Origin: an uncultured Eubacteriales bacterium
GTDB lineage: Bacteria > Bacillota > Clostridia > Lachnospirales > Cellulosilyticaceae
DNA: 44,908 nt
Direction: 5' to 3'
Assembly (NCBI GenBank): GCA_900551325.1
Contig: URVM01000026.1
Span: 1 to 44,908 of the forward strand
Shown: in pieces, positions 24,781 to 33,613 of the stretch
Layout: every line of letters begins with the position of its first letter
How positions within the stretch are numbered: the stretch's first letter is position 1
Made by a program: the position numbers and the translations under genes
The notes under the pieces: model-generated
What the model saw: the letters and a program-made list of their open reading frames with translations, nothing else
Databases searched by the model: none
What the model was told of the DNA's origin: nothing

Positions 24781-25815
24781 ATGTATAAAGTAGCCATATT
24801 GGGATCAACAGGATATGTAGGGGAGGAGCTAGTACGGCTGCTCTATCATCATCCTCATGTTAAATTAACACATTTATCATCTCATAGTTATGAAGGTCAG
24901 TCTTATAGTAGTGTTTATCCTCATTTCAAAAATCTCATAGAGGAAACTTGTATAGAAGATGATGTAACTAAAATAGATGCAGATGTACTATTTATTGCAC
25001 TTCCTCATGGTTTTGCAAGTAAGGTAGTGACAAAAGAGCTTTTAGCGAAGACAAAGGTTATTGACCTTGGGGCAGATTTTCGTATAACAAGTAAGGCATA
25101 TAGTGATTGGTACAAGGTAGAGCATTTTGGAGAAGCCTTACTAGAAGAGGCTGTATATGGTTTATGTGAGTGGAATAGAGAAACTATAAAAGAGGCTAGA
25201 CTTATTGCAAATCCAGGATGTTATGTGACATGTAGTTTACTTAGTCTATTGCCCTTATTAAAAGAAGGACTCGTTGATTTAAATAGTATTATTATTGATG
25301 CTAAATCTGGTGTAACAGGAGCAGGTAGAGGATTAAACTTAGGTACTCACTATACAGAATGTAATGAAAGTATTAAGGCTTATAATTTAACTACACATAG
25401 GCATACGCCAGAGATAGAAGAAAAGCTTCACTTCTTTGGCAATGAAAGTGTACATCTAACTTTCACGCCTCATTTAGTACCTATGAATAGAGGAATTTTA
25501 ACAACTATTTATGCAAGTCTTAAACCACAAGTAACAAAGGATAAGATAAGAAATATCTATAATACATACTACGAGAAAGAACAATTTGTAAGACTTTTAG
25601 AAGATGGGCAAGTAGCAGAAACAAAATGGGTAAAAGGTTCAAATTACTGTGATATAAGTTTTCAAATAGATGAGCGTACCAATCGTCTTATTATAGTAAG
25701 TGCCCTAGATAATATGGTAAAAGGGGCAGCCGGTCAGGCCATACAAAATATGAATATTATGCTTGGCTTAGATGAAAATACAGGAATAGGCTATACACCT
25801 ATTTTTCCAGCATAA
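24781..25815 (+). CDS. argC: N-acetyl-gamma-glutamyl-phosphate reductase
   Basis: A 344-residue enzyme of arginine synthesis that reduces N-acetylglutamyl phosphate to the semialdehyde with NADPH. VAILGSTGYVGEELVRLL is the nucleotide-binding loop, IALPHGFA and VIDLGADFR are conserved, and NPGCYVTC carries the catalytic Cys (residue 147). The conserved HRHTPEIE follows. The ATG at 24781 sits 7 bases after GGGGAGG; earlier in-frame starts (24742, 24775) fit the ribosome site worse. First gene of argC-argJ-argB-argD. Confidence 0.97.
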   Translation: MYKVAILGSTGYVGEELVRLLYHHPHVKLTHLSSHSYEGQSYSSVYPHFKNLIEETCIEDDVTKIDADVLFIALPHGFASKVVTKELLAKTKVIDLGADFRITSKAYSDWYKVEHFGEALLEEAVYGLCEWNRETIKEARLIANPGCYVTCSLLSLLPLLKEGLVDLNSIIIDAKSGVTGAGRGLNLGTHYTECNESIKAYNLTTHRHTPEIEEKLHFFGNESVHLTFTPHLVPMNRGILTTIYASLKPQVTKDKIRNIYNTYYEKEQFVRLLEDGQVAETKWVKGSNYCDISFQIDERTNRLIIVSALDNMVKGAAGQAIQNMNIMLGLDENTGIGYTPIFPA

Positions 25816-25838
25816 ATAATTAAAAAGGTGGGGGAACA

Positions 25839-27059
25839 ATGAAAATAGAAGATAAAGGCATTTTAATAGCAAAAGGTTTTAAGGCAGCAGGAGATTTTAT
25901 TGGTATCAAAAAAGCTAAGAAGGATTTGGCCATCCTATATAGTGAGGCACCTTGTACTTATGCAGGTGCATTTACACAAAATATAGTTAAGGCAGCGCCT
26001 GTTATATGGGACCAAAAGGTATTAAAAGCAGATAAACCTATTCATGCTGTAGTAGTAAATAGTGGAAATGCCAACGCAGTAACAGGAAGTACAGGGCATA
26101 AAGATGTAGAGACTATGGCAAGTACAACAGCACGAGCTTTAGGCATTGAAAAGGAAGAAGTCTTAGTATGCTCTACAGGGGTTATAGGCGTACCTCTTCC
26201 AATGGAAGTTATTGTACCTGGTATTGAAAAAGTAGCAAGTCAATTAGGAGAAGGCAGTGAAGCAGAAAGTAAGGCAGCAGAAGCTATTTTAACCACAGAT
26301 ACTTTTAAGAAGGAAATTGCCTTACAAGATGAGATAGATGGGTATACCGTATCTGTTGGAGCTATGGGGAAAGGGTCTGGAATGATTCATCCTAATATGG
26401 CAACATTACTTGCCTTTGTTGCTACAGATGTGAATATTACAAAGCCTATGCTTCAAAAAGCCTTAAATAAATGTGTAGACTTATCCTTTAATATGATTAC
26501 AGTAGATGGGGATACAAGTACAAATGATAGTGTGATTGTGCTTGCAAATGGAGAAGCTAACAATCCACTTATTGAAGAAGAGGGGGAAGCTTTTGATAAA
26601 TTTTCTAAGATGCTATTTGAAGCATTAAAATTTATAGCCATTTCTATTGTAAAAGACGGAGAAGGTGCCACTAAGCTTCTAGAAGTGGAAATAAACAATA
26701 TAGGAAGTTTCAAAGAGGGAAAAACATTAGCAAAAAGTATTTTAACTTCTAATTTAGTAAAGACAGCATTTTTTGGAGAGGATGCTAACTGGGGAAGAAT
26801 ATTAGCAGCTATGGGGTATAGCGGCGTAGTTTTTAATCAAGATAAGGTGACCCTTACACTAGAAAGTGTAGCAGGAAGTATTGTTTTATTTAAAGCAGGT
26901 ATGCCTCTTGGGTTTAGTGAGGAAAAAGCAAGAAACATATTAGAAGAAAAAGAAATTAAAATCATTGTGAATATGGAAGATGGAAAAGAGACAGTAAGGG
27001 CATGGGGATGTGACCTAAGCTATGAGTATGTAAAGATTAACGGAGAGTATAGAAGTTAG
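25839..27059 (+). CDS. argJ: Bifunctional ornithine acetyltransferase/N-acetylglutamate synthase
   Basis: A 406-residue enzyme that moves the acetyl group from N-acetylornithine to glutamate, closing the cyclic arginine pathway. It is made as a precursor that cuts itself before a Thr, here T189 in HPNMATLLAF, giving alpha and beta chains. GSGMIHPNM and the N-terminal VVNSGNANAVTG are conserved. No argE-type deacetylase is seen nearby, which agrees with the recycling pathway. Whether it also uses acetyl-CoA (the bifunctional form) cannot be told safely from sequence. It lies 23 bases after argC with a GGTGGGGG ribosome site. Confidence 0.96.
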   Translation: MKIEDKGILIAKGFKAAGDFIGIKKAKKDLAILYSEAPCTYAGAFTQNIVKAAPVIWDQKVLKADKPIHAVVVNSGNANAVTGSTGHKDVETMASTTARALGIEKEEVLVCSTGVIGVPLPMEVIVPGIEKVASQLGEGSEAESKAAEAILTTDTFKKEIALQDEIDGYTVSVGAMGKGSGMIHPNMATLLAFVATDVNITKPMLQKALNKCVDLSFNMITVDGDTSTNDSVIVLANGEANNPLIEEEGEAFDKFSKMLFEALKFIAISIVKDGEGATKLLEVEINNIGSFKEGKTLAKSILTSNLVKTAFFGEDANWGRILAAMGYSGVVFNQDKVTLTLESVAGSIVLFKAGMPLGFSEEKARNILEEKEIKIIVNMEDGKETVRAWGCDLSYEYVKINGEYRS

Positions 27060-27069
27060 GGGGAGTGTA

Positions 27070-27945
27070 ATGACCAGTCAAATTATAGAAAAAGCTAAAG
27101 TGCTTAGTGAGGCACTACCTTATATTCAAGCCTTTAAAGATCAAGTTGTAGTCATTAAATATGGTGGAAGTGCTATGCTAGATCCTCATATTAATAGTAC
27201 AATCGTTCAAGATATGGTACTTTTAAAATCGGTAGGTCTTAAGCCTGTTATTGTTCATGGAGGCGGTCCAGAGATTAATGACATGCTTACACGCATGGAG
27301 ATAGAGTCTTCTTTTGTAGATGGTTTAAGGGTAACTACAAAAGAAACAGTAGATGTGGTAGAGATGGTGCTTGCTGGTAAAGTGAATAAACGTATTGTTT
27401 CAATGATACATGAACAAGGTGGAAGTGCTGTTGGATTAAGTGGAAAAGATGGCATGATTATTGAAGCAGAAAAGATGATCAAAAAGAATGTAGACTTAGG
27501 GTATGTAGGGGATATTAAAAAGATTAATACTAAACTTATTAATACTTTAATTGAAGGAGACTTTATTCCAGTTATATCACCCATTGGTACAGACAATGAG
27601 GGAAATACTTATAACATTAATGCAGACTATGTAGCAGTGGCTATTGCAGGTGCTCTAAAAGCAGAAAAACTTGTATTTCTCACAGATGTGGAAGGGGTAC
27701 TTAAAGATAAAGAAGATCCTTTATCTCTTATTTCTTACCTCAGTAAAGAAGAAGCAATAAAATATTTGGCAGATGGAACAATAGGAGGAGGAATGATTCC
27801 TAAAGTGACATGTTGTCTAGAGGCTATTCACAAAGGGGTAAAAATGGTTCATATCCTAGATGGAAGAGTAGAACATTCACTTATTCTAGAAATTTATACT
27901 CATGAAGGAATAGGCACAATGATTTATGATGAAGGGGGCTATTAA
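27070..27945 (+). CDS. argB: Acetylglutamate kinase
   Basis: A 291-residue amino acid kinase that phosphorylates N-acetylglutamate. VVIKYGGSAM is the N-terminal phosphate-binding segment, VIVHGGGPEIN the second Gly-rich loop, and ININADYVAVAIAGAL plus VFLTDVEGVL the conserved nucleotide site. The length is in the range of hexameric, arginine-sensitive kinases, which carry an N-terminal extension; the first 20 residues here (IEKAKVLSEALPYIQAF) look like that helix, so feedback inhibition by arginine is likely (inference). It follows argJ by 10 bases and abuts argD. Confidence 0.97.
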   Translation: MTSQIIEKAKVLSEALPYIQAFKDQVVVIKYGGSAMLDPHINSTIVQDMVLLKSVGLKPVIVHGGGPEINDMLTRMEIESSFVDGLRVTTKETVDVVEMVLAGKVNKRIVSMIHEQGGSAVGLSGKDGMIIEAEKMIKKNVDLGYVGDIKKINTKLINTLIEGDFIPVISPIGTDNEGNTYNINADYVAVAIAGALKAEKLVFLTDVEGVLKDKEDPLSLISYLSKEEAIKYLADGTIGGGMIPKVTCCLEAIHKGVKMVHILDGRVEHSLILEIYTHEGIGTMIYDEGGY

Positions 27946-29112
27946 ATGATTAAAGAAGATGAAAGTAAATATGTGATGCATACTTATAATCGTTTTAATA
28001 TAGCACTTGATCATGGGGAAGGTTGCTATATATACGATGAAGACAATAAAAAGTATTTAGATATGGGAAGTGGGATAGCGGTAAGTTCTCTAGGATACAA
28101 TCACCCTGTACTAAGTAAGGCACTAGAAGCACAACTTCATAAGCTATTACACACCTCCAATCTGTACTATACAAAGCCACAAGTAGAAGCAGCTCGTTTG
28201 CTTATAAAATATAGTGACTTTGATAAAGTTTTCTTTTGCAATAGTGGTGCTGAGGCTAATGAAGCAGCCATTAAAATAGCAAGGAAATATGGTAGTAGTA
28301 AAAGTAAAGATAAAGTTGAAATCATTACTTTAGAAGGTGGCTTTCATGGACGTACCTATGGTTCACTTACAGCTACGGCACAAGAGAAGTACCAAGCACC
28401 TTTTAAGCCTTTAGTACCAGGTTTTAGTTATGCTAAGTTTAATGATTTAGAAAGTATGAAAGAACTTATAAGTGAGAAGACTTGCGCTGTTATAGTAGAG
28501 GTTATACAAGGAGAAAGTGGCATACATGTAGCAGATAGTCACTATCTTCAAGAAGTGGAAAAGTTATGTAAGCAATATGATGTCTTACTCATTATAGATG
28601 AAGTACAAACAGGCATGGGTAGAACAGGGAGTTTATTTGCTTATTCCCAGTTTGGCATCCAGCCAGATATAGTTACAACGGCTAAAGGCTTAGGAGCGGG
28701 TTTACCTATAGGTGCTGTTTTAGCAAAAGAGAATGCAAATATTCTTTTACCAGGAGATCACGGAACTACCTTTGGAGGGAATTTATTAGCAACTACAGCA
28801 GCTAAGGTTGTACTTACTACCTTATGTGAAGAAGGGATTTTAACACAGATACAAGAGATAAGCGAATATTTAAAGAGTCAATTAGAAGAGCTAAAGCTAA
28901 GTGAAGAGCTTATTGTAGATGTAAGAGGTAAAGGTCTTATGTTAGGGGTTGAGCTTAGTGTAGCTGCTAAACCAGTTATAGATAAGTGTGTGGAGAAAGG
29001 TTTACTGCTTATAGGAGCAGGAGAAAAGGTTATTCGTTTCTTGCCACCACTTATTTTAGAAAAAGCTCATGTAGATGAGGCCATAGAAATTTTTCAAGAA
29101 GGATTAAAATAA
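27946..29112 (+). CDS. argD: Acetylornithine aminotransferase
   Basis: A 388-residue class III aminotransferase using pyridoxal phosphate to make N-acetylornithine. FFCNSGAEANEAAIKIAR is the phosphate-binding segment, LLIIDEVQTGMGRTG carries the Asp that contacts the pyridine nitrogen, and TTAKGLGAGLPIGA carries the cofactor Lys (K247). It begins directly after argB with no gap, so translation is coupled. The terminator after it ends the operon; argF, argG and argH are not in this window. Confidence 0.96.
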   Translation: MIKEDESKYVMHTYNRFNIALDHGEGCYIYDEDNKKYLDMGSGIAVSSLGYNHPVLSKALEAQLHKLLHTSNLYYTKPQVEAARLLIKYSDFDKVFFCNSGAEANEAAIKIARKYGSSKSKDKVEIITLEGGFHGRTYGSLTATAQEKYQAPFKPLVPGFSYAKFNDLESMKELISEKTCAVIVEVIQGESGIHVADSHYLQEVEKLCKQYDVLLIIDEVQTGMGRTGSLFAYSQFGIQPDIVTTAKGLGAGLPIGAVLAKENANILLPGDHGTTFGGNLLATTAAKVVLTTLCEEGILTQIQEISEYLKSQLEELKLSEELIVDVRGKGLMLGVELSVAAKPVIDKCVEKGLLLIGAGEKVIRFLPPLILEKAHVDEAIEIFQEGLK

Positions 29113-29157
29113 AACACTATGCTTCGTAAAGTGTATTTACGAAGCATAGTGTTTTTT
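29111..29157. terminator. Two-way terminator, 20-bp perfect stem
   Basis: 29111-29130 pairs perfectly with 29136-29155 around a 5-base loop, ending in a T run. It covers the end of argD and, on the minus strand, the end of the convergent AraC-type gene. Confidence 0.9.
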
Positions 29158-31248
29158 ACGGTATTGACCAGGTGTGCAATTTTCAAATTCTTTAAAAGTA
29201 GAAATAAAACTTGAAACATGGATAAAGCCTACTTGGGCAGAAATAATCTTTAAAGAATAAGGTGTAGTATTAAGTAATTCTTTAGCTTTTTCAATACGTA
29301 AGCGATTAATATAGGTAAAAGGTGTTTCACCATGATGTTTATAAAAGTACTCTTGGAAGTAAGCAAGAGGTATTGAAAACTGAATGGCTATTTGCTCAAC
29401 GCAAAAGCTTTCTTCACAAAAGTGTTCTTTTATAAAATCTCTTATTAGTGTAAGTGAAGGTTCAGGTACACGTGAATGATGATAATCTACAATAAGATCT
29501 AACATTTCTGTAGAAACTTCCAGTACGATTTCTTTAAGTGCATCAAAAGATTCTACCTTAAAAAGAGATACAAGGTCTAATTTATCATAAGGAATAGGAT
29601 CATCTTGTTTATCAATATAATTATTAAAAGCCATCATAATTTCAATACAAATAACCTTTTGTAAAGAAAAAGGCAGGGATGTTGACTCTAAAGAGTGCAT
29701 AGTATGCAAGATTAACTCTGATATTTTATTAAAGTCTTTTACCTGTAAGAAGGTATTGAGTTGCATAGACACTGTTTTGTAATCTTGAAAAAGCACTTGA
29801 AGGGAATCAGATAACTTAGGTGTTGTTTCAAACTCACTAATGGTACGTGCATTAATATAGGAAGTTGAAAGATTGGATAAACGTCTTGAGAAACTTCCAA
29901 AGTAAAGGGTGGCTTGTGGAAGTACAAGAGTAGATAGCGTAATATCTGATTGTGTACCCATTAGGAGAATATCAGTATTTGAGTGAATATGCTGGATTAA
30001 GTAAATTTGATTAATATGAACTTGCTGCATACTTGCAATAGTCTTATGAATAGTAGAATCAATAGTAAAAGGCCCAACTTGTGATTTGACCACTACAATA
30101 CCATGATAAGGGGAAGTTAGGTCAATATTAAGTGCCTTACAGTTTTCAATAAAGTCAGGCATATTGTTTACATTACCATTGACGAGTTGATTCAAGAAGA
30201 AATACTGCTTCATAGGAATACTCTGGTCTACTTCATTTTGAAGCTTAGAATAATTTTGCTTAAGTAAAGTAAGAGAGTAATTCATCTCAGAAATAGGAGC
30301 ATAATTACGCTTAACAATATAGTAACTACATAAAAGGCTAAAAATAATGGCTCCAAAAATACTTGTAAGCATAATAATATTTAAAATATTTAAAGGCTCA
30401 AAAATATCTCCGTGAGGAATAATGCTTAAAAGAATAAGATTGTCTATATTAGGAGAAGGTTTTACCCCATAAAGTAAATAATTATCTGAGTTAATCGAGA
30501 AATTATCCTTATTGTCATTTAGCATACTTAATGAACGTATAAAACTTTCTTTATTTAAAGTAGGAAGGTAGTGTAAATTAAGGGCATTGAGTGAGCCTTC
30601 TAAATCTAGAGCATTTAGAAAGTAAAGATTTCTATTTAAATCTAAAGGTGCCATTAATAATTTATAAAAAGGTTCTTCCTCAAATAAAAAGATAGAAAAT
30701 CCTATTTGTTTATAAGAGCTAATAAGAGGTACAACTAAAGTAAAATAATTTTTGTCTTTATAATTTAAGGAATTAATAAATGTAGGGCTAGTGATGTCAT
30801 TAAATAAACTCTTTAAGTTTTGTCTAGAATAGTCTGGTGCAGTATATTGTTCGTAAAAACTATCTAAAGATAGACTTGTTTTGCTCGTATAGACATAATC
30901 AGTATCATAAAAATATACAATAGCGTCACTTAGAAGTTGATCAGATACAACATAATTAAAGAGTGTAGAAATAAGCTTAGCGCCCTCAGCAGGGGTCTTT
31001 TCTAAATCAAAGGTTTTAAATTGATCTTTATTTGTTAGATGGTGGGCAATAAGTAAACACTCATCTAATTGATTATTTAAATTACTGGTAGAAATATCAA
31101 TAGTAGCAATTTCTTTATCATAAAGTTCTTTAGAAAAAATATCATAACCTATACTAAATAGTGTTGTAATAATACACGAAACTGGAATCATAAAAATGAG
31201 TAAAAAAGAAAGTAAATACTTTTTAAATAAATCTTGATTAGAAGACAT
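29137..31248 (-). CDS. Membrane-anchored AraC-family regulator
   Basis: A 703-residue regulator with an N-terminal membrane helix (YLLSFLLIFMIPVSCIITTLF), an extracellular sensor of about 250 residues, a second membrane helix (near 285-308, IIMLTSIFGAIIFSLLCSYYIV), a linker, and a C-terminal AraC-type double helix-turn-helix (about the last 95 residues; EEQIAIQFSIP-like first helix and ISAQVGFIHVSSFISTFKEF). Regulators of this build usually control sugar uptake and glycoside genes in Clostridia and Paenibacillus. It is divergent from an extracellular solute-binding protein gene, which may provide the signal or be the target. The ribosome site is GAGGTGAG. Confidence 0.9.
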   Translation of the reverse strand: MSSNQDLFKKYLLSFLLIFMIPVSCIITTLFSIGYDIFSKELYDKEIATIDISTSNLNNQLDECLLIAHHLTNKDQFKTFDLEKTPAEGAKLISTLFNYVVSDQLLSDAIVYFYDTDYVYTSKTSLSLDSFYEQYTAPDYSRQNLKSLFNDITSPTFINSLNYKDKNYFTLVVPLISSYKQIGFSIFLFEEEPFYKLLMAPLDLNRNLYFLNALDLEGSLNALNLHYLPTLNKESFIRSLSMLNDNKDNFSINSDNYLLYGVKPSPNIDNLILLSIIPHGDIFEPLNILNIIMLTSIFGAIIFSLLCSYYIVKRNYAPISEMNYSLTLLKQNYSKLQNEVDQSIPMKQYFFLNQLVNGNVNNMPDFIENCKALNIDLTSPYHGIVVVKSQVGPFTIDSTIHKTIASMQQVHINQIYLIQHIHSNTDILLMGTQSDITLSTLVLPQATLYFGSFSRRLSNLSTSYINARTISEFETTPKLSDSLQVLFQDYKTVSMQLNTFLQVKDFNKISELILHTMHSLESTSLPFSLQKVICIEIMMAFNNYIDKQDDPIPYDKLDLVSLFKVESFDALKEIVLEVSTEMLDLIVDYHHSRVPEPSLTLIRDFIKEHFCEESFCVEQIAIQFSIPLAYFQEYFYKHHGETPFTYINRLRIEKAKELLNTTPYSLKIISAQVGFIHVSSFISTFKEFENCTPGQYRKKHYAS

Positions 31249-31389
31249 TAAATTCTCACCTCAACGACATTTTAAGCTATAAAAAATATAAATACAAGAA
31301 AAATATATATATTATTATTATTTAATTTATATAATTATAATAATTGAAAAAAGTTGTGTCGAAAGGTAATATAAGAGTGAGGTGAAAAT

Positions 31390-32982
31390 ATGTCTACAAA
31401 AAAGATGAAGAATTATATAATTACGCTAATGATATGTATTGTATTAATTTTGCTAAGTTCTAAAACAACCTTACCTAGCCAACATGCAGAAGCTGTAAAG
31501 AAAACAAATGAAATAGAAATAAAGGGTCTTATATTTGCCAATCAGTATATGGAAGATGTAAATAAGATTCAAGTTATAAAAGATATAGAAGAAGAGATAG
31601 GAATAGATGTTACTTTTAATAAAGTTTCTGATTATAAAAAGCTATCTCAAAGAAAGTATATATTACAAAAGGTAGAGCAGCCAGACTTCATTATGGGAGG
31701 TAATTTGAAAAATAATGATGTACATGCCTATATTCATAATGAGATGATTATACCTTTAGATGATTTAATAGAAAACTATGCACCTCATATTAAAAAATTA
31801 TTTAAAGAACAACCTAGCCTAAAAAGGTATAGCACCTTTTTAGATGGGCAAATTTATACCTTGCCTTTTGTAAATGAAGTAGAACATGAAGAAGTAGAAA
31901 ATTATTTGTTCATTAACAAGACATGGTTAGATAGACTCGGATTAAGTATGCCTACAACAACTGAAGAGTTTTACAATGTATTAAAAGCATTTAAGAAAAT
32001 GGACCCTAATCGTAATGGAAAAGCTGATGAAATTCCTTTTAGTTATATTGATGAAATGGAAGAGTATAATATTAACTCCTTTATGGGTGCCTTTGGTGCT
32101 ATAAATAGTGAAAGTTATTTAATGATAAGAGATGATAAGGTAAGTTTTGTACCTGGGGAAGAAGCTTATAAAGAGACTATATTATACTTAAGAAAATTAT
32201 ATGGAGAACATTTACTAGATACAGAAATTTTCACACAGGATTTGGAACAATATATACGAAAGGGGCATCAAAAAGATCCTGTATTAGGAGCATTTATTGC
32301 TAATGACAGTACAATTATAGTAGGAGAGGATAGGGGAAATAGAGATTATGTAGTAGTACCTCCTCTAAAAGGTCCTAATGGAGATCAGTTGTGGGGAAGA
32401 AAGAAAAGCACTATTGTACCCAATCAGTTTATGATTACTAAGGAAAACAAAAATCCTATCGAAACCATTAAATGGGTAGATCAGTTTTATAATCCACAAA
32501 AAGAACTTTCTATACTATGGGGAGCAGAGGGTGTAACTATACAAAAAAGCAATGAGCTTTATAAGTTTATTGAACCACCTATGGGAAAAAGCTATATTGA
32601 GTTTAGTATGGAAAATAGTTTAAAAGATGCTTGTCCTGGTATTTATACAAAAGAGATGGAAAAATCTTTTATATACAATCCAATAGAAGCACGTAAGAAG
32701 GAAAATTACAGTATGTATAAACCTTATTTAACGAATGAACATATTTGTATTTTTGCAGAGTCGGCTATAGATTATACGGAAATAGAATGCCTTTATAGTA
32801 ACATACATAAATATATTACCCAGATGAAAATAAGATGGATATCGGGAGAACGTAGTATTGAAGGTGAGTGGAGTAACTATCAAAATGTATTAAAAAGTAT
32901 GGATATAGAAAAATATATGAATTTGTATCAAAATATTCATGATAAGTGTCAGTTTAAGAAATGTCATTATCCTAAAGAATAG
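31390..32982 (+). CDS. Extracellular solute-binding protein, family 1 type, without transporter genes
   Basis: A 530-residue protein with an N-terminal hydrophobic segment (YIITLMICIVLILLSS) and a large family 1 solute-binding fold. PDFIMGG, MIIPLDDLIENYAPHIKKL, RYSTFLDGQIYTLPF and DPNRNGKADEIPFSY are typical of the LplA-like oligosaccharide-binding proteins. Unlike most, there is no Cys for lipid attachment after the hydrophobic stretch, so it may stay as an uncleaved anchor or be cut by signal peptidase I. No ABC permease or ATPase genes are adjacent. Together with the divergent AraC sensor this suggests a role as a sugar co-sensor. Confidence 0.85.
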   Translation: MSTKKMKNYIITLMICIVLILLSSKTTLPSQHAEAVKKTNEIEIKGLIFANQYMEDVNKIQVIKDIEEEIGIDVTFNKVSDYKKLSQRKYILQKVEQPDFIMGGNLKNNDVHAYIHNEMIIPLDDLIENYAPHIKKLFKEQPSLKRYSTFLDGQIYTLPFVNEVEHEEVENYLFINKTWLDRLGLSMPTTTEEFYNVLKAFKKMDPNRNGKADEIPFSYIDEMEEYNINSFMGAFGAINSESYLMIRDDKVSFVPGEEAYKETILYLRKLYGEHLLDTEIFTQDLEQYIRKGHQKDPVLGAFIANDSTIIVGEDRGNRDYVVVPPLKGPNGDQLWGRKKSTIVPNQFMITKENKNPIETIKWVDQFYNPQKELSILWGAEGVTIQKSNELYKFIEPPMGKSYIEFSMENSLKDACPGIYTKEMEKSFIYNPIEARKKENYSMYKPYLTNEHICIFAESAIDYTEIECLYSNIHKYITQMKIRWISGERSIEGEWSNYQNVLKSMDIEKYMNLYQNIHDKCQFKKCHYPKE

Positions 32983-33008
32983 GCTATCCCTATTCTTTAG
33001 GATAATGA
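32964..33008. terminator. 20-bp perfect inverted repeat between convergent genes
   Basis: 32964-32983 pairs perfectly with 32989-33008 around CTATC. It overlaps the stop codon of the solute-binding protein and ends one base before the luxS stop. There is no U tract on either side, so it may act as an RNA-stabilising end or a weak terminator. Confidence 0.6.
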
Positions 33009-33485
33009 TTACTGAGGATAATTAAGATTTTTAGATGTAAGATTATGAAGTATATCTAAATATTTCTTAGCTTCATAACGAGCCATAGGTAAGTTCATAT
33101 CTAAATAATTACCACAATCACGTGCTGATGCACCAGGTACTTCATCAGTAAAGTTAGCCATAAACTCAAAAAGTTCAGTAATAAGTGGGACAATATCTTC
33201 TGAGGAACGTTCACCTGCTAAAATAAGGTAAAAGCCTGTACGACAACCCATAGGACCAAAGTATATAACCTCATCAGCGAGCTCGGCATGATTACGTAAG
33301 AAAGTAGCACCTAAATGTTCTAAAGTGTGGATTTCTGCTGTTTGGAGCACTGGTTCTTTATTAGGAGCTTTCATACGTAAGTCATAAGTTGTAACAGGAT
33401 TTCCCTGAATATGGTCTATTCTAGATACATAAATTCCTGGTAATAAATCTAAATGATTAACAGTAAAGCTTGCTATTTTTTTCAT
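33009..33485 (-). CDS. luxS: S-ribosylhomocysteine lyase LuxS
   Basis: A 158-residue metalloenzyme that cleaves S-ribosylhomocysteine to homocysteine and the precursor of autoinducer-2, part of the activated methyl cycle. HTLEHLGATFLRNH holds the metal ligands H53 and H57 with catalytic E56; GCRTGFY carries the second active-site Cys and RDCGNYLDMNL the third metal ligand. The length is exact for the family. The ribosome site is AAAGGAA. It stands as a single gene, without the usual methionine-recycling neighbours. Confidence 0.97.
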   Translation of the reverse strand: MKKIASFTVNHLDLLPGIYVSRIDHIQGNPVTTYDLRMKAPNKEPVLQTAEIHTLEHLGATFLRNHAELADEVIYFGPMGCRTGFYLILAGERSSEDIVPLITELFEFMANFTDEVPGASARDCGNYLDMNLPMARYEAKKYLDILHNLTSKNLNYPQ

Positions 33486-33536
33486 TATTAAAATTCCTTT
33501 CTTTTAATCTATCCTTATTATATACCTAAAGGCGTT

Positions 33537-33565
33537 TTGCTTTCTATAAAAATATGATATGATAA
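33537..33565 (+). promoter_or_regulatory. Promoter before trpS
   Basis: TTGCTT, a 17-base spacer and TGATAA, about 48 bases before the start codon. The leader is too short for a T-box, so no tryptophan-sensing leader is seen. Confidence 0.5.
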
Positions 33566-33613
33566 ATTTAATTCTTTAAAAGATAGAAAAAGATTGAAAA
33601 TGAGGTGCGATAG

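Noticed and set aside
33486..33613. T-box or SAM riboswitch between luxS and trpS
   Set aside because: The 128-base gap has no T-box core (no AGGGTGG motif) and no SAM-type structure; only a simple promoter is seen.
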